DNA of 14,898 bases from an uncultured Pedobacter sp. (lineage in GTDB: Bacteria > Bacteroidota > Bacteroidia > Sphingobacteriales > Sphingobacteriaceae), in contig NZ_CAMLHF010000142.1 in assembly GCF_946479715.1 (NCBI RefSeq), forward strand, positions 1-14,898. Reading direction: 5' to 3'. Each line of letters begins with the position of its first letter. Positions within the stretch are counted from its first letter, which is position 1. Shown here piece by piece: positions 1 through 7,227 of this stretch. The translations under genes were made by a program, and so were the position numbers. A model generated the notes under the pieces. The model did no database searches, was not told the DNA's origin, and saw only the letters and a list, made by a program, of their open reading frames with translations.

Positions 1-1075
1 CGCAATCGCTTTAAATAAACAGCAGCCAAAAGGAATGATCCTTGATTTAAGATATAACGGTGGAGGTATTTTACAGGAAGCGGTTAAAATAGTTAACCTC
101 TTTGTAAATAGAGATGTGTTGGTTGTAACACAAAAGGGCAGGAATCCACAAAAAACCATTGTTTATAAAACCCTGACTGAACCTTTACTTTTGAATATGC
201 CATTGGTAGTGCTTGTTGGTGGTTCCTCGGCTTCGGCATCAGAGATTGTTGCAGGATCATTACAGGATCTCGATAGAGCGATTATTGTGGGCCAGCGAAG
301 CTTTGGTAAAGGATTGGTACAGCAGACCTTTAATTTGCCTTACAATAGCCTGGTGAAGGTTACGGTAGCTAAGTACTATACACCATCTGGCCGCTGCATT
401 CAGGCGCTTGATTATGCACATAAAGATGCAAACGGGAAAACATTAAAGTTTGCAGACTCGCTATCTCATAAGTTTAATACCAGTGCAGGCAGAAGTGTTT
501 ATGATGGAAACGGAGTTTATCCTGACGTGGTTGTGAACTCGAGCAGACCAAGTCCCATTACCATGTCTATTATGAGCAAGAATCTGTTTTTTGATTATGC
601 GAATGACTATAAAAAGAAAAATAAAACTATTGTTCCTGCTGCTAACTTTCAATTGACAGATAACGATTACAATCAATTTGTAGCCTCATTAGCGGGTAAA
701 GATTATTCATATGCTTCACCTACTGAACGTTTATTGTCTGATTTGCGAGATGAGGCTGAAAAAGAGAATAAATTGGGCGTTGTTAAGGTAGATCTGGATG
801 ATTTAAAGGAAAAGATGCTGGGCGCTAAGAAAACCGATCTTATTACTTATAAAGCCGAAATAAAACGTGTTTTAGAGACACAGATTGTAAGCCGTTATTA
901 TTATGAGAAGGGTAAGGTTATTCAGGCATTCCAATACGACAAGGAGCTTCAGGCAGCTAAAGCGCTATTAGGTAGTTCTACTAAAATGTTAGCTGTATTA
1001 AAAGGTGAGGGTGAATATAAAACTATAGGCAGCCCCACCAAAACGATTGCAGCAATAACAACAGCAGAAAACTAA
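1..1075 (+). CDS. S41 family C-terminal processing peptidase, 3' part (5' end outside window)
   Basis: This is the C-terminal part of a serine protease of the CtpA/Tsp (S41) family, which cleaves proteins in the cell envelope. The reading frame is open from base 2, before the first ATG at base 35, so the gene is cut by the window edge and the usual N-terminal signal and PDZ domain are not visible. Counting from that ATG, the core motif is SSASASEIVAG at residues 64-74. By alignment with E. coli Tsp (Ser430, Asp441, Lys455), the catalytic Ser is residue 67 and the Lys is residue 92 in FGKG, which keeps the exact spacing of 25; Asp78 also aligns. The motif YYTPSGRCIQ (114-123) is typical of the family. 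About 220 further residues form a charged C-terminal extension. The gene ends 9 bp from the stop of the convergent ferredoxin gene. The family call is firm; the exact substrate is unknown. Confidence 0.93.
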   Translation, partial: AIALNKQQPKGMILDLRYNGGGILQEAVKIVNLFVNRDVLVVTQKGRNPQKTIVYKTLTEPLLLNMPLVVLVGGSSASASEIVAGSLQDLDRAIIVGQRSFGKGLVQQTFNLPYNSLVKVTVAKYYTPSGRCIQALDYAHKDANGKTLKFADSLSHKFNTSAGRSVYDGNGVYPDVVVNSSRPSPITMSIMSKNLFFDYANDYKKKNKTIVPAANFQLTDNDYNQFVASLAGKDYSYASPTERLLSDLRDEAEKENKLGVVKVDLDDLKEKMLGAKKTDLITYKAEIKRVLETQIVSRYYYEKGKVIQAFQYDKELQAAKALLGSSTKMLAVLKGEGEYKTIGSPTKTIAAITTAEN

Positions 1076-1084
1076 AAACCTTTT

Positions 1085-1414
1085 TTATTCAGCGTGATGT
1101 AGTTTAACAACTAAACCATCCATAGCAGGGTTTAGTTGAAGCTGGCAGGCAAGTCTTGAGTTTGGAAGTACATCCGGTAAAGTATCAAGCATTGCATACT
1201 CGTCATCTGTCATTTCATTCAGCTTGTCTTCTCCTTCAAGTACATCTACACAGCAGGTAGCACATAAGGCCATGCCGCCGCAGGTTGCAAGAATATCATA
1301 TTCGCAGGCTTTAAGGTACTCCATTAAGCTTAATCCCATATCTACAGGGGCTTCAAGAGTAGTTAAGCTGCCATCAGGGTTTTGTACGTGTAGGGTAATG
1401 TTATTGTCTTCCAT
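1085..1414 (-). CDS. [2Fe-2S] ferredoxin, adrenodoxin/Isc type
   Basis: This is a 109-residue soluble electron carrier. The cluster ligands are visible as Cys45-x5-Cys51-x2-Cys54 and Cys90, the pattern of adrenodoxin-like and Isc-type ferredoxins rather than plant-type ones. Two extra Cys (37 and 55) are present. An acidic stretch at residues 57-72 (EGEDKLNEMTDDEY) sits where adrenodoxins bind their reductase. The gene starts only 2 bp after the stop codon of the ferredoxin reductase gene, so the two are almost certainly co-transcribed and translationally linked; the reductase probably feeds electrons from NADPH to this protein. The final acceptor (P450, desaturase, Fe-S assembly or other) is not encoded nearby. 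The hscBA/iscSU neighbours that would mark it as the Isc ferredoxin are absent from the window. Confidence 0.93.
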   Translation of the reverse strand: MEDNNITLHVQNPDGSLTTLEAPVDMGLSLMEYLKACEYDILATCGGMALCATCCVDVLEGEDKLNEMTDDEYAMLDTLPDVLPNSRLACQLQLNPAMDGLVVKLHHAE

Positions 1415-1416
1415 GC

Positions 1417-2427
1417 TTAAAATTCTGATACGCCGTTTACAGTGGTGTATTTCATGGTGTATTTAACACCTGGGTTCATGTATTGGTATGCGCTGTGGCT
1501 CATTAAAGCAGCTTCGTGGAATCCACAAAGGATCAGTTTTAATTTGTTAGTGTAAGTGTTGATATCACCAATAGCATAAATGCCGGGTATGTTTGTTGAA
1601 TAATCGTCGGTATTAACTTCTATAGCGCTTTTGTTGATGTTTAAGTTCCATTGCTCAATAGGGCCTAATTTAGGGCTTAAACCGAATAAAGGAATTAAAT
1701 GGTCTGCAGCTACTGCGGTAGTTTCAAGGCTCTTATTGTGAATAAGCTCTACAGTTTCCAGTTTTCCGTTTCCAGATACTGAGTTTAGATTGCTGTTTAA
1801 AACAAGGTTTATACGACCGCTTTCGGCTAATGCCATTACTTTGTTTACTGAATCTGGTGCGCCACGGAAGCTTTCGCTGCGGTGTACTAAAGTTAATTCA
1901 TCTACGATATCGGCTAAAAATATAGTCCAGTCAAGGGCAGAGTCACCACCGCCTGCAATCACCATTTTCTGACCGCGGTATTGCTCCGGATCTAGGATCA
2001 TATAGTTAACACCTCTTCCGTTCTCGAATTGTTCTAAACCAGATACAGCCGGTTTACGAGGCTCAAAGCAACCTAAACCTCCTGCAATTACCACAACTTT
2101 AGATTCTATAATAGTACCCATGTTTGTAGTAAGTACAAAATCACCTTCACCACGTTTCTCTAAGCCTTCTATACGCTCGCCTAAAGTAAAACCAGGATGG
2201 AAAGGTTTTCCTTGCTCCATTAGGTTATCTATAAGCTCCTGAGCCAATACTGTTGGGTAGCCCGGGATGTCGTATATAGGTTTTTTAGGATATATTTCAG
2301 ACAATTGGCCACCCACCTGCGGTAAATAATCAACTAAATGGCAGCGCATTTTTAATAGTCCTGCTTCAAAAATTGCAAATAAACCTACGGGTCCGGCGCC
2401 AATTATGGCTATATCAGTAGAAATCAT
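1417..2427 (-). CDS. Ferredoxin-NADP(+) reductase, thioredoxin-reductase-like (YumC type)
   Basis: This is a 336-residue FAD- and NAD(P)H-binding oxidoreductase that probably transfers electrons between NADPH and ferredoxin in the cytoplasm. The FAD-binding GAGPVG is at residues 10-15, the second dinucleotide motif GGGDSA at 159-164, the NADPH phosphate-binding region VHRSESFRGAP at 181-191, and the second FAD motif GIYAIGD at 282-288. The CxxC redox pair found just before GGGDSA-like segments in true thioredoxin reductases is missing, which places the protein in the YumC-type ferredoxin reductase group. About 45 residues follow the last FAD motif; in this family the C-terminus covers the flavin. 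It is the first gene of a two-gene unit with the ferredoxin 2 bp downstream, which supports the function. The ATG at 2425-2427 gives the family's usual length. No convincing TAnnTTTG promoter box was found upstream. Confidence 0.92.
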   Translation of the reverse strand: MISTDIAIIGAGPVGLFAIFEAGLLKMRCHLVDYLPQVGGQLSEIYPKKPIYDIPGYPTVLAQELIDNLMEQGKPFHPGFTLGERIEGLEKRGEGDFVLTTNMGTIIESKVVVIAGGLGCFEPRKPAVSGLEQFENGRGVNYMILDPEQYRGQKMVIAGGGDSALDWTIFLADIVDELTLVHRSESFRGAPDSVNKVMALAESGRINLVLNSNLNSVSGNGKLETVELIHNKSLETTAVAADHLIPLFGLSPKLGPIEQWNLNINKSAIEVNTDDYSTNIPGIYAIGDINTYTNKLKLILCGFHEAALMSHSAYQYMNPGVKYTMKYTTVNGVSEF

Positions 2428-2539
2428 GTGTTTAAAATTTGTGCGAATTTACAAACTTTTGTTATAATATCGATGCTATTTATAAATAATCTAGATACTC
2501 CGTAGAACTTATGACAACAAACTGAGCTAATATTTTACT

Positions 2540-2547
2540 TATCTTTG
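2540..2547 (+). promoter_or_regulatory. Candidate -7 box for lpxH
   Basis: TATCTTTG matches the Bacteroidota -7 consensus TAnnTTTG. It ends only 8 bp before the ATG at 2556, so transcription would begin almost at the start codon. No good TTG -33 element is visible at the expected spacing, so this remains a candidate. Confidence 0.38.
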
Positions 2548-2555
2548 TTTTATTG

Positions 2556-3308
2556 ATGAATAAGAACATATATTTTGCCTCTGATTTTCATTTAGGCTCT
2601 CCGGATTTTTTTGAAAGTCGTAAGCGGGAAGACCGCATTCTACGCTGGTTAAATGCCATTGAGCCCACATGTAGCGAACTTTTCCTGATGGGAGATGTTT
2701 TTGATTTCTGGTTTGAATATAGTACCGTAGTACCTAAAGGGTTTATTCGCCTGCAGGGGAAACTGGCGGCTATGACAGACGCAGGGATTAAGGTCTATTT
2801 TTTTAAGGGCAACCATGATATGTGGGTTAACGACTATTTCACAAAGGAAATGGGTATTGAAATTATAAGTGACGAACTTGTAATTGAAAGAAATGGGAAA
2901 AGGTTCTTTTTACATCATGGTGACGGACTAGGGCCTGGAGACCAAAAATATAAGATGCTGAGGAAAATCTTTAGAAATCCGGTTTGCCGCTGGCTCTTTT
3001 CAATGGTGCCACCTAGAATTGGTATGGGAATAGCAAACGGGTGGTCTAGAAGCAGCAGGGCAGCCAGCAGCAATGTGGAAGTTTTTGAAGGCATTGAAAA
3101 TGAATGGCTGGCCATATATGCTAAAGAGTTGCTCGTAAAAGAGCATTATGATTTTTTTGTTTTTGGGCACAGGCACTTGCCTTTAGATCTGGATTTAGGT
3201 GGCGGAACTAAGTATGTGAACCTGGGCGAATGGATTACCTATAATTCATATGCTGTTTTTGATGGCGATGTGCTGAGTCTTAAATATTTTACTGATAAAA
3301 ATTTATAG
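2556..3308 (+). CDS. lpxH: UDP-2,3-diacylglucosamine diphosphatase (LpxH-like)
   Basis: This is a calcineurin-like metallophosphoesterase of 250 residues that most likely hydrolyses UDP-2,3-diacylglucosamine to lipid X and UMP in lipid A synthesis, at the inner face of the cytoplasmic membrane. Metal-binding motifs appear in order: DFH (Asp10, His12), GDVFD (Asp47), GNHD (Asn86-His87-Asp88), HHGD (120-123) and GHRH (204-207). The segment DFWFEY after the GD motif is typical of LpxH. The longest open frame begins with TTG at 2553, but the ATG at 2556 is the more likely start. The gene is alone on the plus strand, divergent from the ferredoxin reductase gene and 134 bp ahead of prfA. Other calcineurin-like phosphatases share the metal motifs, so the substrate assignment is by family resemblance. 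Confidence 0.85.
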   Translation: MNKNIYFASDFHLGSPDFFESRKREDRILRWLNAIEPTCSELFLMGDVFDFWFEYSTVVPKGFIRLQGKLAAMTDAGIKVYFFKGNHDMWVNDYFTKEMGIEIISDELVIERNGKRFFLHHGDGLGPGDQKYKMLRKIFRNPVCRWLFSMVPPRIGMGIANGWSRSSRAASSNVEVFEGIENEWLAIYAKELLVKEHYDFFVFGHRHLPLDLDLGGGTKYVNLGEWITYNSYAVFDGDVLSLKYFTDKNL

Positions 3309-3329
3309 TGTCGTTAACTGAAAAAGCCG

Positions 3330-3337
3330 TATTTTTG
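3330..3337 (+). promoter_or_regulatory. Candidate -7 box for prfA
   Basis: TATTTTTG fits TAnnTTTG and lies in the lpxH-prfA gap. Only a poor TG-like element lies 19 bp upstream. If used, the prfA leader would be roughly 100 nt long. Confidence 0.3.
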
Positions 3338-3442
3338 CTGCCCGAATAAAAAATCGTTATCTGGATAAAAGATGCTGTTAACAAACAGGTTGTGTTATTT
3401 GTTGCTAACGGTACAATTATAAAGTTTCTGAAATAAAAGAAT

Positions 3443-4516
3443 ATGTTAGAGAAATTAGAAGCAATTAAACTGCGTTGGGAAGATGTTGAGGAGCAGTTAA
3501 GTAATCCTGATACCATGCAGGATATGAAGCGTTTTGCGGCTTTAAATAAAGAGTATAAAGATTTAGGTAAAATTGTAGAAGAGTATAAAGTCTACAAGAA
3601 TGTAATGAGCAACATCGACGCAAATAAAGAGATCTTGAGTACAGAGAAAGATCCTGAAATGCGTGAGATGGCTAAAGAAGAGCTTGACTTGTTACTTGTA
3701 CAACAGGAAGAATTAGAAGAGAAAGTTCGTTTAATGCTTATCCCTGTAGATCCTGAAGATGCAAAGAATGCTGTGTTTGAGATTAGAGGTGGTACCGGTG
3801 GTGATGAAGCTGCTTTGTTTGCCGGCGACTTATATAGAATGTATAGCCGTTTCTTTGAACAAAAGGGATGGAAGGTAGAAACAGTAGATGTAACCGAAGG
3901 TACTGCTGGTGGATACAAAGAGGTAATCTTGAAAGTAAGCGGAGAAGATGTTTATGGACAGTTAAAGTATGAGTCTGGAGTACATAGGGTTCAGCGTGTG
4001 CCGGATACAGAAACTCAGGGACGTGTTCATACGTCGGCTGCATCAGTAGCTGTTTTGCCTGAAGCTGAGGAGATAGATCTTTACATTAATCCGGCAGATA
4101 TTGATTTGCAAACCTCGAGATCTGGTGGTGCAGGTGGACAGAACGTAAATAAGGTTGAAACTAAGGTTCAGTTAACGCATAGGCCTTCGGGTATTGTAGT
4201 AGTTTGTCAGCAGGAGCGTTCTCAGCTAGGCAATAGAGTTATTGCAATGGAGATGCTTCGTAGTAAATTATACGATATTGAATTGCAGAAGAAGAATGGT
4301 GATATTGCTGCCAGACGTAAGACTATGGTTTCGACTGGTGACCGCTCAGCGAAGATCAGAACGTATAACTATCCGCAGGGAAGGGTAACGGATCACCGCA
4401 TCGGTTTAACGCTTTATAACCTAAGTGGAGTGATGGATGGAGGTGTTCAGGAGCTTATTGATGCGTTGCAGTTCGCCGAGAATGCAGAGAAAATGAAAGA
4501 GGGATCTGTGATCTAA
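3443..4516 (+). CDS. prfA: Peptide chain release factor 1
   Basis: This 357-residue protein recognises UAA and UAG stop codons in the ribosomal A site and triggers peptide release. The anticodon-like tripeptide is P187-D188-T189, a PxT motif that marks RF1; RF2 would have SPF. The catalytic GGQ is at residues 231-233 within [11 protein letters not shown], where the Gln is normally methylated by PrmC. The N-terminal half is a charged helical domain (about 1-105), followed by the GGTGGDEA motif (116-123) found in class I release factors. The length is normal and there is no programmed frameshift, as expected for RF1. prmC is not adjacent here. The ATG at 3443 is preceded by an A-rich stretch rather than a Shine-Dalgarno site, as is usual in this phylum. 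Confidence 0.98.
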   Translation: MLEKLEAIKLRWEDVEEQLSNPDTMQDMKRFAALNKEYKDLGKIVEEYKVYKNVMSNIDANKEILSTEKDPEMREMAKEELDLLLVQQEELEEKVRLMLIPVDPEDAKNAVFEIRGGTGGDEAALFAGDLYRMYSRFFEQKGWKVETVDVTEGTAGGYKEVILKVSGEDVYGQLKYESGVHRVQRVPDTETQGRVHTSAASVAVLPEAEEIDLYINPADIDLQTSRSGGAGGQNVNKVETKVQLTHRPSGIVVVCQQERSQLGNRVIAMEMLRSKLYDIELQKKNGDIAARRKTMVSTGDRSAKIRTYNYPQGRVTDHRIGLTLYNLSGVMDGGVQELIDALQFAENAEKMKEGSVI

Positions 4517-4520
4517 AAAA

Positions 4521-4537
4521 TAATTCTCAGAGAATTA
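4521..4537. repeat. 17-bp perfect palindrome downstream of prfA
   Basis: TAATTCTC-A-GAGAATTA has two 8-bp arms around a single central base and begins 5 bp after the prfA stop codon. It has no T-run, is AT-rich, and has too small a loop for a standard intrinsic terminator. It may be a weak terminator, a protein-binding site or chance. Confidence 0.4.
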
Positions 4538-4565
4538 AGGAGTTATAACTATTTTAAAATAAATG

Positions 4566-4595
4566 TTGCAAAGTTAAATAAAGGCGCTATATTTG
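4566..4595 (+). promoter_or_regulatory. Promoter of tRNA-Asp (Bacteroidota type)
   Basis: TTG (4566-4568), a 19-bp spacer and TATATTTG (4588-4595) match the Bacteroidota -33/-7 promoter TTG-N19-TAnnTTTG closely. The expected transcription start is near 4601, about 35 bp before the mature tRNA. This is the best promoter match in the window. Confidence 0.72.
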
Positions 4596-4635
4596 CAATC
4601 CCGAAACGAAACAACGAAACGAAAATAGGGAAAAC

Positions 4636-4709
4636 GGACCGGTAGTTCAGCTGGTTAGAATGCCGCCCTGTCACGGCGGAGGTCGCGGGTTCGAGTCCCG
4701 TCCGGTCCG
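4636..4709 (+). tRNA. tRNA-Asp (anticodon GTC)
   Basis: The sequence folds as a complete cloverleaf. The acceptor stem GGACCGG (4636-4642) pairs with CCGGTCC (4702-4708), with G4709 as discriminator. The anticodon stem CCGCC (4663-4667) pairs with GGCGG (4675-4679) around loop CTGTCAC, giving anticodon GTC at 4670-4672, which reads Asp codons GAU and GAC. The T-arm has the TTCGAGT loop. CCA is not encoded and must be added after transcription, as is common in Bacteroidota. A matching promoter lies upstream and a hairpin terminator lies 28 bp downstream, so the gene is probably a single-tRNA unit. Confidence 0.97.
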
Positions 4710-4733
4710 CTTGGTAAGACACCAAAACATATT

Positions 4734-4768
4734 AAAAGCCTGCAAATCAAATGATTGCAGGCTTTTTT
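4734..4768 (+). terminator. Intrinsic terminator after tRNA-Asp
   Basis: The stem GCCTGCAA (4738-4745) pairs with TTGCAGGC (4755-4762) around a 9-nt loop and is followed by TTTTTT (4763-4768). AAAA precedes the stem. This is a strong rho-independent terminator for the tRNA. The A-run on the far side could let it act for minus-strand transcripts too. Confidence 0.9.
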
Positions 4769-4825
4769 CATTTAGATCTATTTGTTTGAATTCCTTGTCG
4801 GTTTTAATAGATAGTTCTGCAGATA

Positions 4826-5485
4826 TTATTTATCCGTTTTAGTACTGTCAATTATAGTTAGTTCATCACTAGGAATCTTAATAAAGTTATATTCTGCAGC
4901 ATCTACCGAGTCTTTCTCCAAAAAGCAAAATTCCCAACAAAGTTTATCAAATTGGCTATTGTATTCAAAATTGACCAGAAATTTATCTAGATTGTATTTG
5001 CGCCTTTTTGCTTCTTTTAGTGCAAATACTTTAATTGAATCTCTCGAGAGAAATATTTTTTTACTTCCGACTCCATTTCTTGGCCAGTTGAGTTGTAAAA
5101 TTTGTCCATAATCATCTAAATGAAGGACTATATTATAACGGATGACGCCTATGGATGCATTTTTCAAATAAAAATTAAGTTCATACTTCGGAACGATCCA
5201 GTGCTTCTTATGAGGATCACCATCTTTAAGATAACTAGGGATATCAACAATTTGAGCATTAACGAAGTAGAGGGAATCTCTAAAGTCCTCAAAAGATTCT
5301 TCCATTAGTGCCTTAACACTCTTTTGTATCTTGTGTGGGAGCTTATTTAATGATAATACTGTTTTGGATGCCTCTTGATAGGTGTAGGCAATCCAATCCT
5401 CTTGGTGAACAATCATTTTTTCCTGACTGATGGCTGAAAGCCAGTGGAAAACCAATACTAGTGCAATAATAGAGGGGCGTTTCAT
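4826..5485 (-). CDS. Exported protein of unknown function (219 aa)
   Basis: I do not recognise this protein. The open frame begins at 5512, but the methionine at 5483-5485 starts a good Sec signal peptide (MKRPSIIALVLVFHWLSAIS, cleaved near residue 20) and is the better start. There is no lipobox, so it is probably periplasmic or secreted. The mature part is mixed in charge, with YELNFYLKNA near the middle. The segment from SRDSIKVFALKEAKRRKYN to FDKLCWEFCF has a faint PepSY-like shape (helix, then strand with LCWEF), but this is too weak to name. The gene is the third of three minus-strand genes running from the Crp/Fnr regulator, separated from the middle one by 103 bp counted from the preferred start. 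The final codons TKTDK precede TAA. Its role may be tied to the regulator, but that rests only on position. Confidence 0.65.
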   Translation of the reverse strand: MKRPSIIALVLVFHWLSAISQEKMIVHQEDWIAYTYQEASKTVLSLNKLPHKIQKSVKALMEESFEDFRDSLYFVNAQIVDIPSYLKDGDPHKKHWIVPKYELNFYLKNASIGVIRYNIVLHLDDYGQILQLNWPRNGVGSKKIFLSRDSIKVFALKEAKRRKYNLDKFLVNFEYNSQFDKLCWEFCFLEKDSVDAAEYNFIKIPSDELTIIDSTKTDK

Positions 5486-5588
5486 TTCTAAATATATTAA
5501 TTTGAATAACAATGCTCAAATCTTCAAAAGGGTTTGCATTCAGTTTCGTCAAGATATTTGAGACCCCTCTTGTAAATTTTAAATTATC

Positions 5589-6137
5589 TTAGAATAAATT
5601 AAAGGTAAGAAAATACCAGTAGCCTCCCTGGTTGATGATTGTCCATGCCAAGAGCTTATGTGTTTTGGGTTCGAAAAGAAGTGTTCCTAATGGTATTTGG
5701 GGAGTTTTTTTGTAGTAGAAAGTGATCGCAAAAGGGAGTAGATCTTCCAGTTCACCTTTTTTATCAAAATGTTGAAAATAGGCGGTGTCAGTTTTGAACA
5801 AGCGCGTTGGTCTTGCATCTAGATTTTCTACGCCAACAGAATCAACAAATCGAAATAAGCGGGGGAAAAGTGCATCAAAAAACTTTATTCTCTCGTTTAT
5901 TTTTGCTTTTGATGTATCAGCCAGAATATTATCGAAGTACACAAACTTTTCAAATACCTCCGCTCTTTGGGTTGAATCGTATTTCTTGTATTCAAAATTT
6001 TTTAGTAATGATTTAACAGTCACATAGTATTTTCTTTCATCTGGAGTAAAGTCTTCCTGTGCTGAGCAGTTGCCGGCGAAAGCTAATAAAAGGCAAGTCG
6101 TGATAAATTTTATCCTTAGCTGGCGTTGTGGTTTCAT
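5589..6137 (-). CDS. Exported protein of unknown function (182 aa)
   Basis: I do not recognise this protein. Residues 1-26 form a clear signal peptide (basic start, hydrophobic core FITTCLLLAFAG, cleavage after CSA), and the mature protein begins QEDFTPDERKYY. The Cys at 24 is preceded by Asn, so this is not a proper lipobox and a soluble periplasmic protein is more likely. The mature region is rich in aromatic and charged residues (YYVTVKSLLKNFEYKKYDS near 38-56) and ends with a strand-like GGYWYFLTFNLF. It starts 51 bp after the Crp/Fnr regulator gene stops, and a 18-bp Crp/Fnr-type palindrome lies in that gap. That makes it the best candidate target of the regulator. A one-mismatch -7 box (TATCTTCG, minus strand, 6141-6148) sits almost on the start codon. 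Confidence 0.7.
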   Translation of the reverse strand: MKPQRQLRIKFITTCLLLAFAGNCSAQEDFTPDERKYYVTVKSLLKNFEYKKYDSTQRAEVFEKFVYFDNILADTSKAKINERIKFFDALFPRLFRFVDSVGVENLDARPTRLFKTDTAYFQHFDKKGELEDLLPFAITFYYKKTPQIPLGTLLFEPKTHKLLAWTIINQGGYWYFLTFNLF

Positions 6138-6168
6138 AGTCGAAGATAGACCGTTTTAATTTGTGAGG

Positions 6169-6186
6169 TTTTGACAAATGTCAAAA
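6169..6186. promoter_or_regulatory. Candidate Crp/Fnr-family operator
   Basis: TTTTGACA-AA-TGTCAAAA is a perfect palindrome with 8-bp arms. Its core TTGAC-N4-GTCAA resembles Fnr-type sites (TTGAT-N4-ATCAA) and PrfA-type boxes. It lies between a Crp/Fnr-family gene and the next gene on the same strand, centred about 40 bp upstream of that gene's ATG, the distance expected for an activator overlapping the -33 region. It has no T tail suited to a terminator. Confidence 0.6.
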
Positions 6187-6188
6187 AA

Positions 6189-6782
6189 TCACTTTTGTTG
6201 TCTAATTCTGCTCAAAGTCTCTTTCGATATGCCCAGGTAGGAGGCTATATGACCCAGAGAAACACGCCGGAAAAGCTGAGGATTCCTGTCAAACAGGTTT
6301 TCATAGCGCTCTCTTGCATTCAGCATCCGTAATTCGTTAGCACGTATCTCGTTATGCATATGATAAGATTCGGTTAATTTTCTGCCTGAAAAGTTGAATT
6401 CCATATGCTTTATGTACATTGTTTCTAAGTCTTCCCGTTTTAATGCAATAAGTGTACAGTCTTCGAGAGTCTCGATATACTCGAAACTTGGTTGGCCGGT
6501 ATAGAAACTAAAAATGGATAGCACAAGCTCGTTCTCAAATAAAAACCAGGTATTGGTCTCCTTGCCCTCTTTATCAAGATGAAAAATTCTAACGGCGCCT
6601 TTCACGACAAAATATATGATGTTGCTCCGTTCACCTATGCTTAAAAGCTTCAGCCGCTTTTTGATACTGAAAATATGGCTATTGGATATTATCGCTCCCT
6701 TAATTTCTTCACTTAGCGGATAAATGGAGTCAAAAAGATTAAAGAGTTGTTCATATTCGTTACTCGGTACTATTGTTGACAT
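6189..6782 (-). CDS. Crp/Fnr family transcriptional regulator
   Basis: This is a 197-residue one-component regulator. Residues 20-125 form a cyclic-nucleotide-binding-type beta-barrel (YFVVKGAVRIFHLDKEGKE at 57-75, then a PSFEYIETLEDCTLIAL stretch at 98-114). The dimer helix follows at about 126-160, and a short winged HTH lies at 174-195 (VSLGHIASYLGISKETLSRIR). The nucleotide-contacting residues of E. coli CRP (the GELGL...RSA motif) are not present and there are no Fnr-type N-terminal Cys clusters, so the ligand is unknown. Such short proteins are common in Bacteroidota. The gene is the first of three on the minus strand, and a palindrome typical of its family lies just past its stop. A -7 box match (TATATTTG, minus strand, 6824-6831) lies about 40 bp upstream of the ATG. 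Confidence 0.9.
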   Translation of the reverse strand: MSTIVPSNEYEQLFNLFDSIYPLSEEIKGAIISNSHIFSIKKRLKLLSIGERSNIIYFVVKGAVRIFHLDKEGKETNTWFLFENELVLSIFSFYTGQPSFEYIETLEDCTLIALKREDLETMYIKHMEFNFSGRKLTESYHMHNEIRANELRMLNARERYENLFDRNPQLFRRVSLGHIASYLGISKETLSRIRQQK

Positions 6783-7227
6783 AATGATGGTTTTTATGTT
6801 TAACTCTTACAGGATGAATATATCAAATATAAAGATTGAAGTACCTACGAATATTTAGTTGTGGGAATAATAAGACCAGTTTTTCTTTAGTCTAATTGGT
6901 CCTGTCTATTCCAAATGGGCTTTTTGAATGAGCACAATTTTTACTCCCGTTTTTGTGATTTGTAAGCAGTTTTTGACAGTCTGAAGTTGGTTCCTGGTTC
7001 TTTTGGTTTCTGTTATTGAAAAGGATATTTTCCAGTTAGTGAGTTATTCGGTGGGTAACAAGTTTTATCATTCGTAATTCACTGAAAATATGATGGTTAT
7101 CTGATGAGTTCGATTCTCGTCGGCCATTTACTTTGCCCGTAGTTACCCATAACTGCTGGCTTTTTGTTCATTCTCCACTTGTCTTGCGTAGTTCTGCTAT
7201 CAGATATCATTTACCATAAAATATGCG
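6783..7227. other. Gene-free stretch with a tRNA-like 3' fragment
   Basis: I see no convincing coding region here. Besides the promoter box of the Crp/Fnr gene at its left end, it contains a T-arm-like hairpin: ATGAG (7104-7108) and CTCGT (7116-7120) pair around the 7-nt loop TTCGATT, followed by CGGCCAT, which resembles an acceptor strand. The rest of a tRNA (D-arm, anticodon arm, 5' acceptor) is not found upstream. The remainder is T-rich without clear motifs. Confidence 0.5.
6824..6831 (-). promoter_or_regulatory. Candidate -7 box of the Crp/Fnr regulator gene
   Basis: Read on the minus strand this is TATATTTG, a full match to TAnnTTTG, about 42 bp upstream of the start codon. No convincing TTG -33 element is seen, so confidence is moderate. 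Confidence 0.42.

Noticed and set aside
3592..4043. Two minus-strand open frames opposite prfA
   Set aside because: They are antisense shadows of the highly conserved prfA frame.
4660..4842. Plus-strand open frame of 60 codons overlapping tRNA-Asp
   Set aside because: It starts inside the tRNA and runs through its terminator; no family features.
6169..6186. Intrinsic terminator of the Crp/Fnr gene
   Set aside because: The arms are AT-rich with a 2-nt loop and there is no T-run after the hairpin in the direction of transcription.
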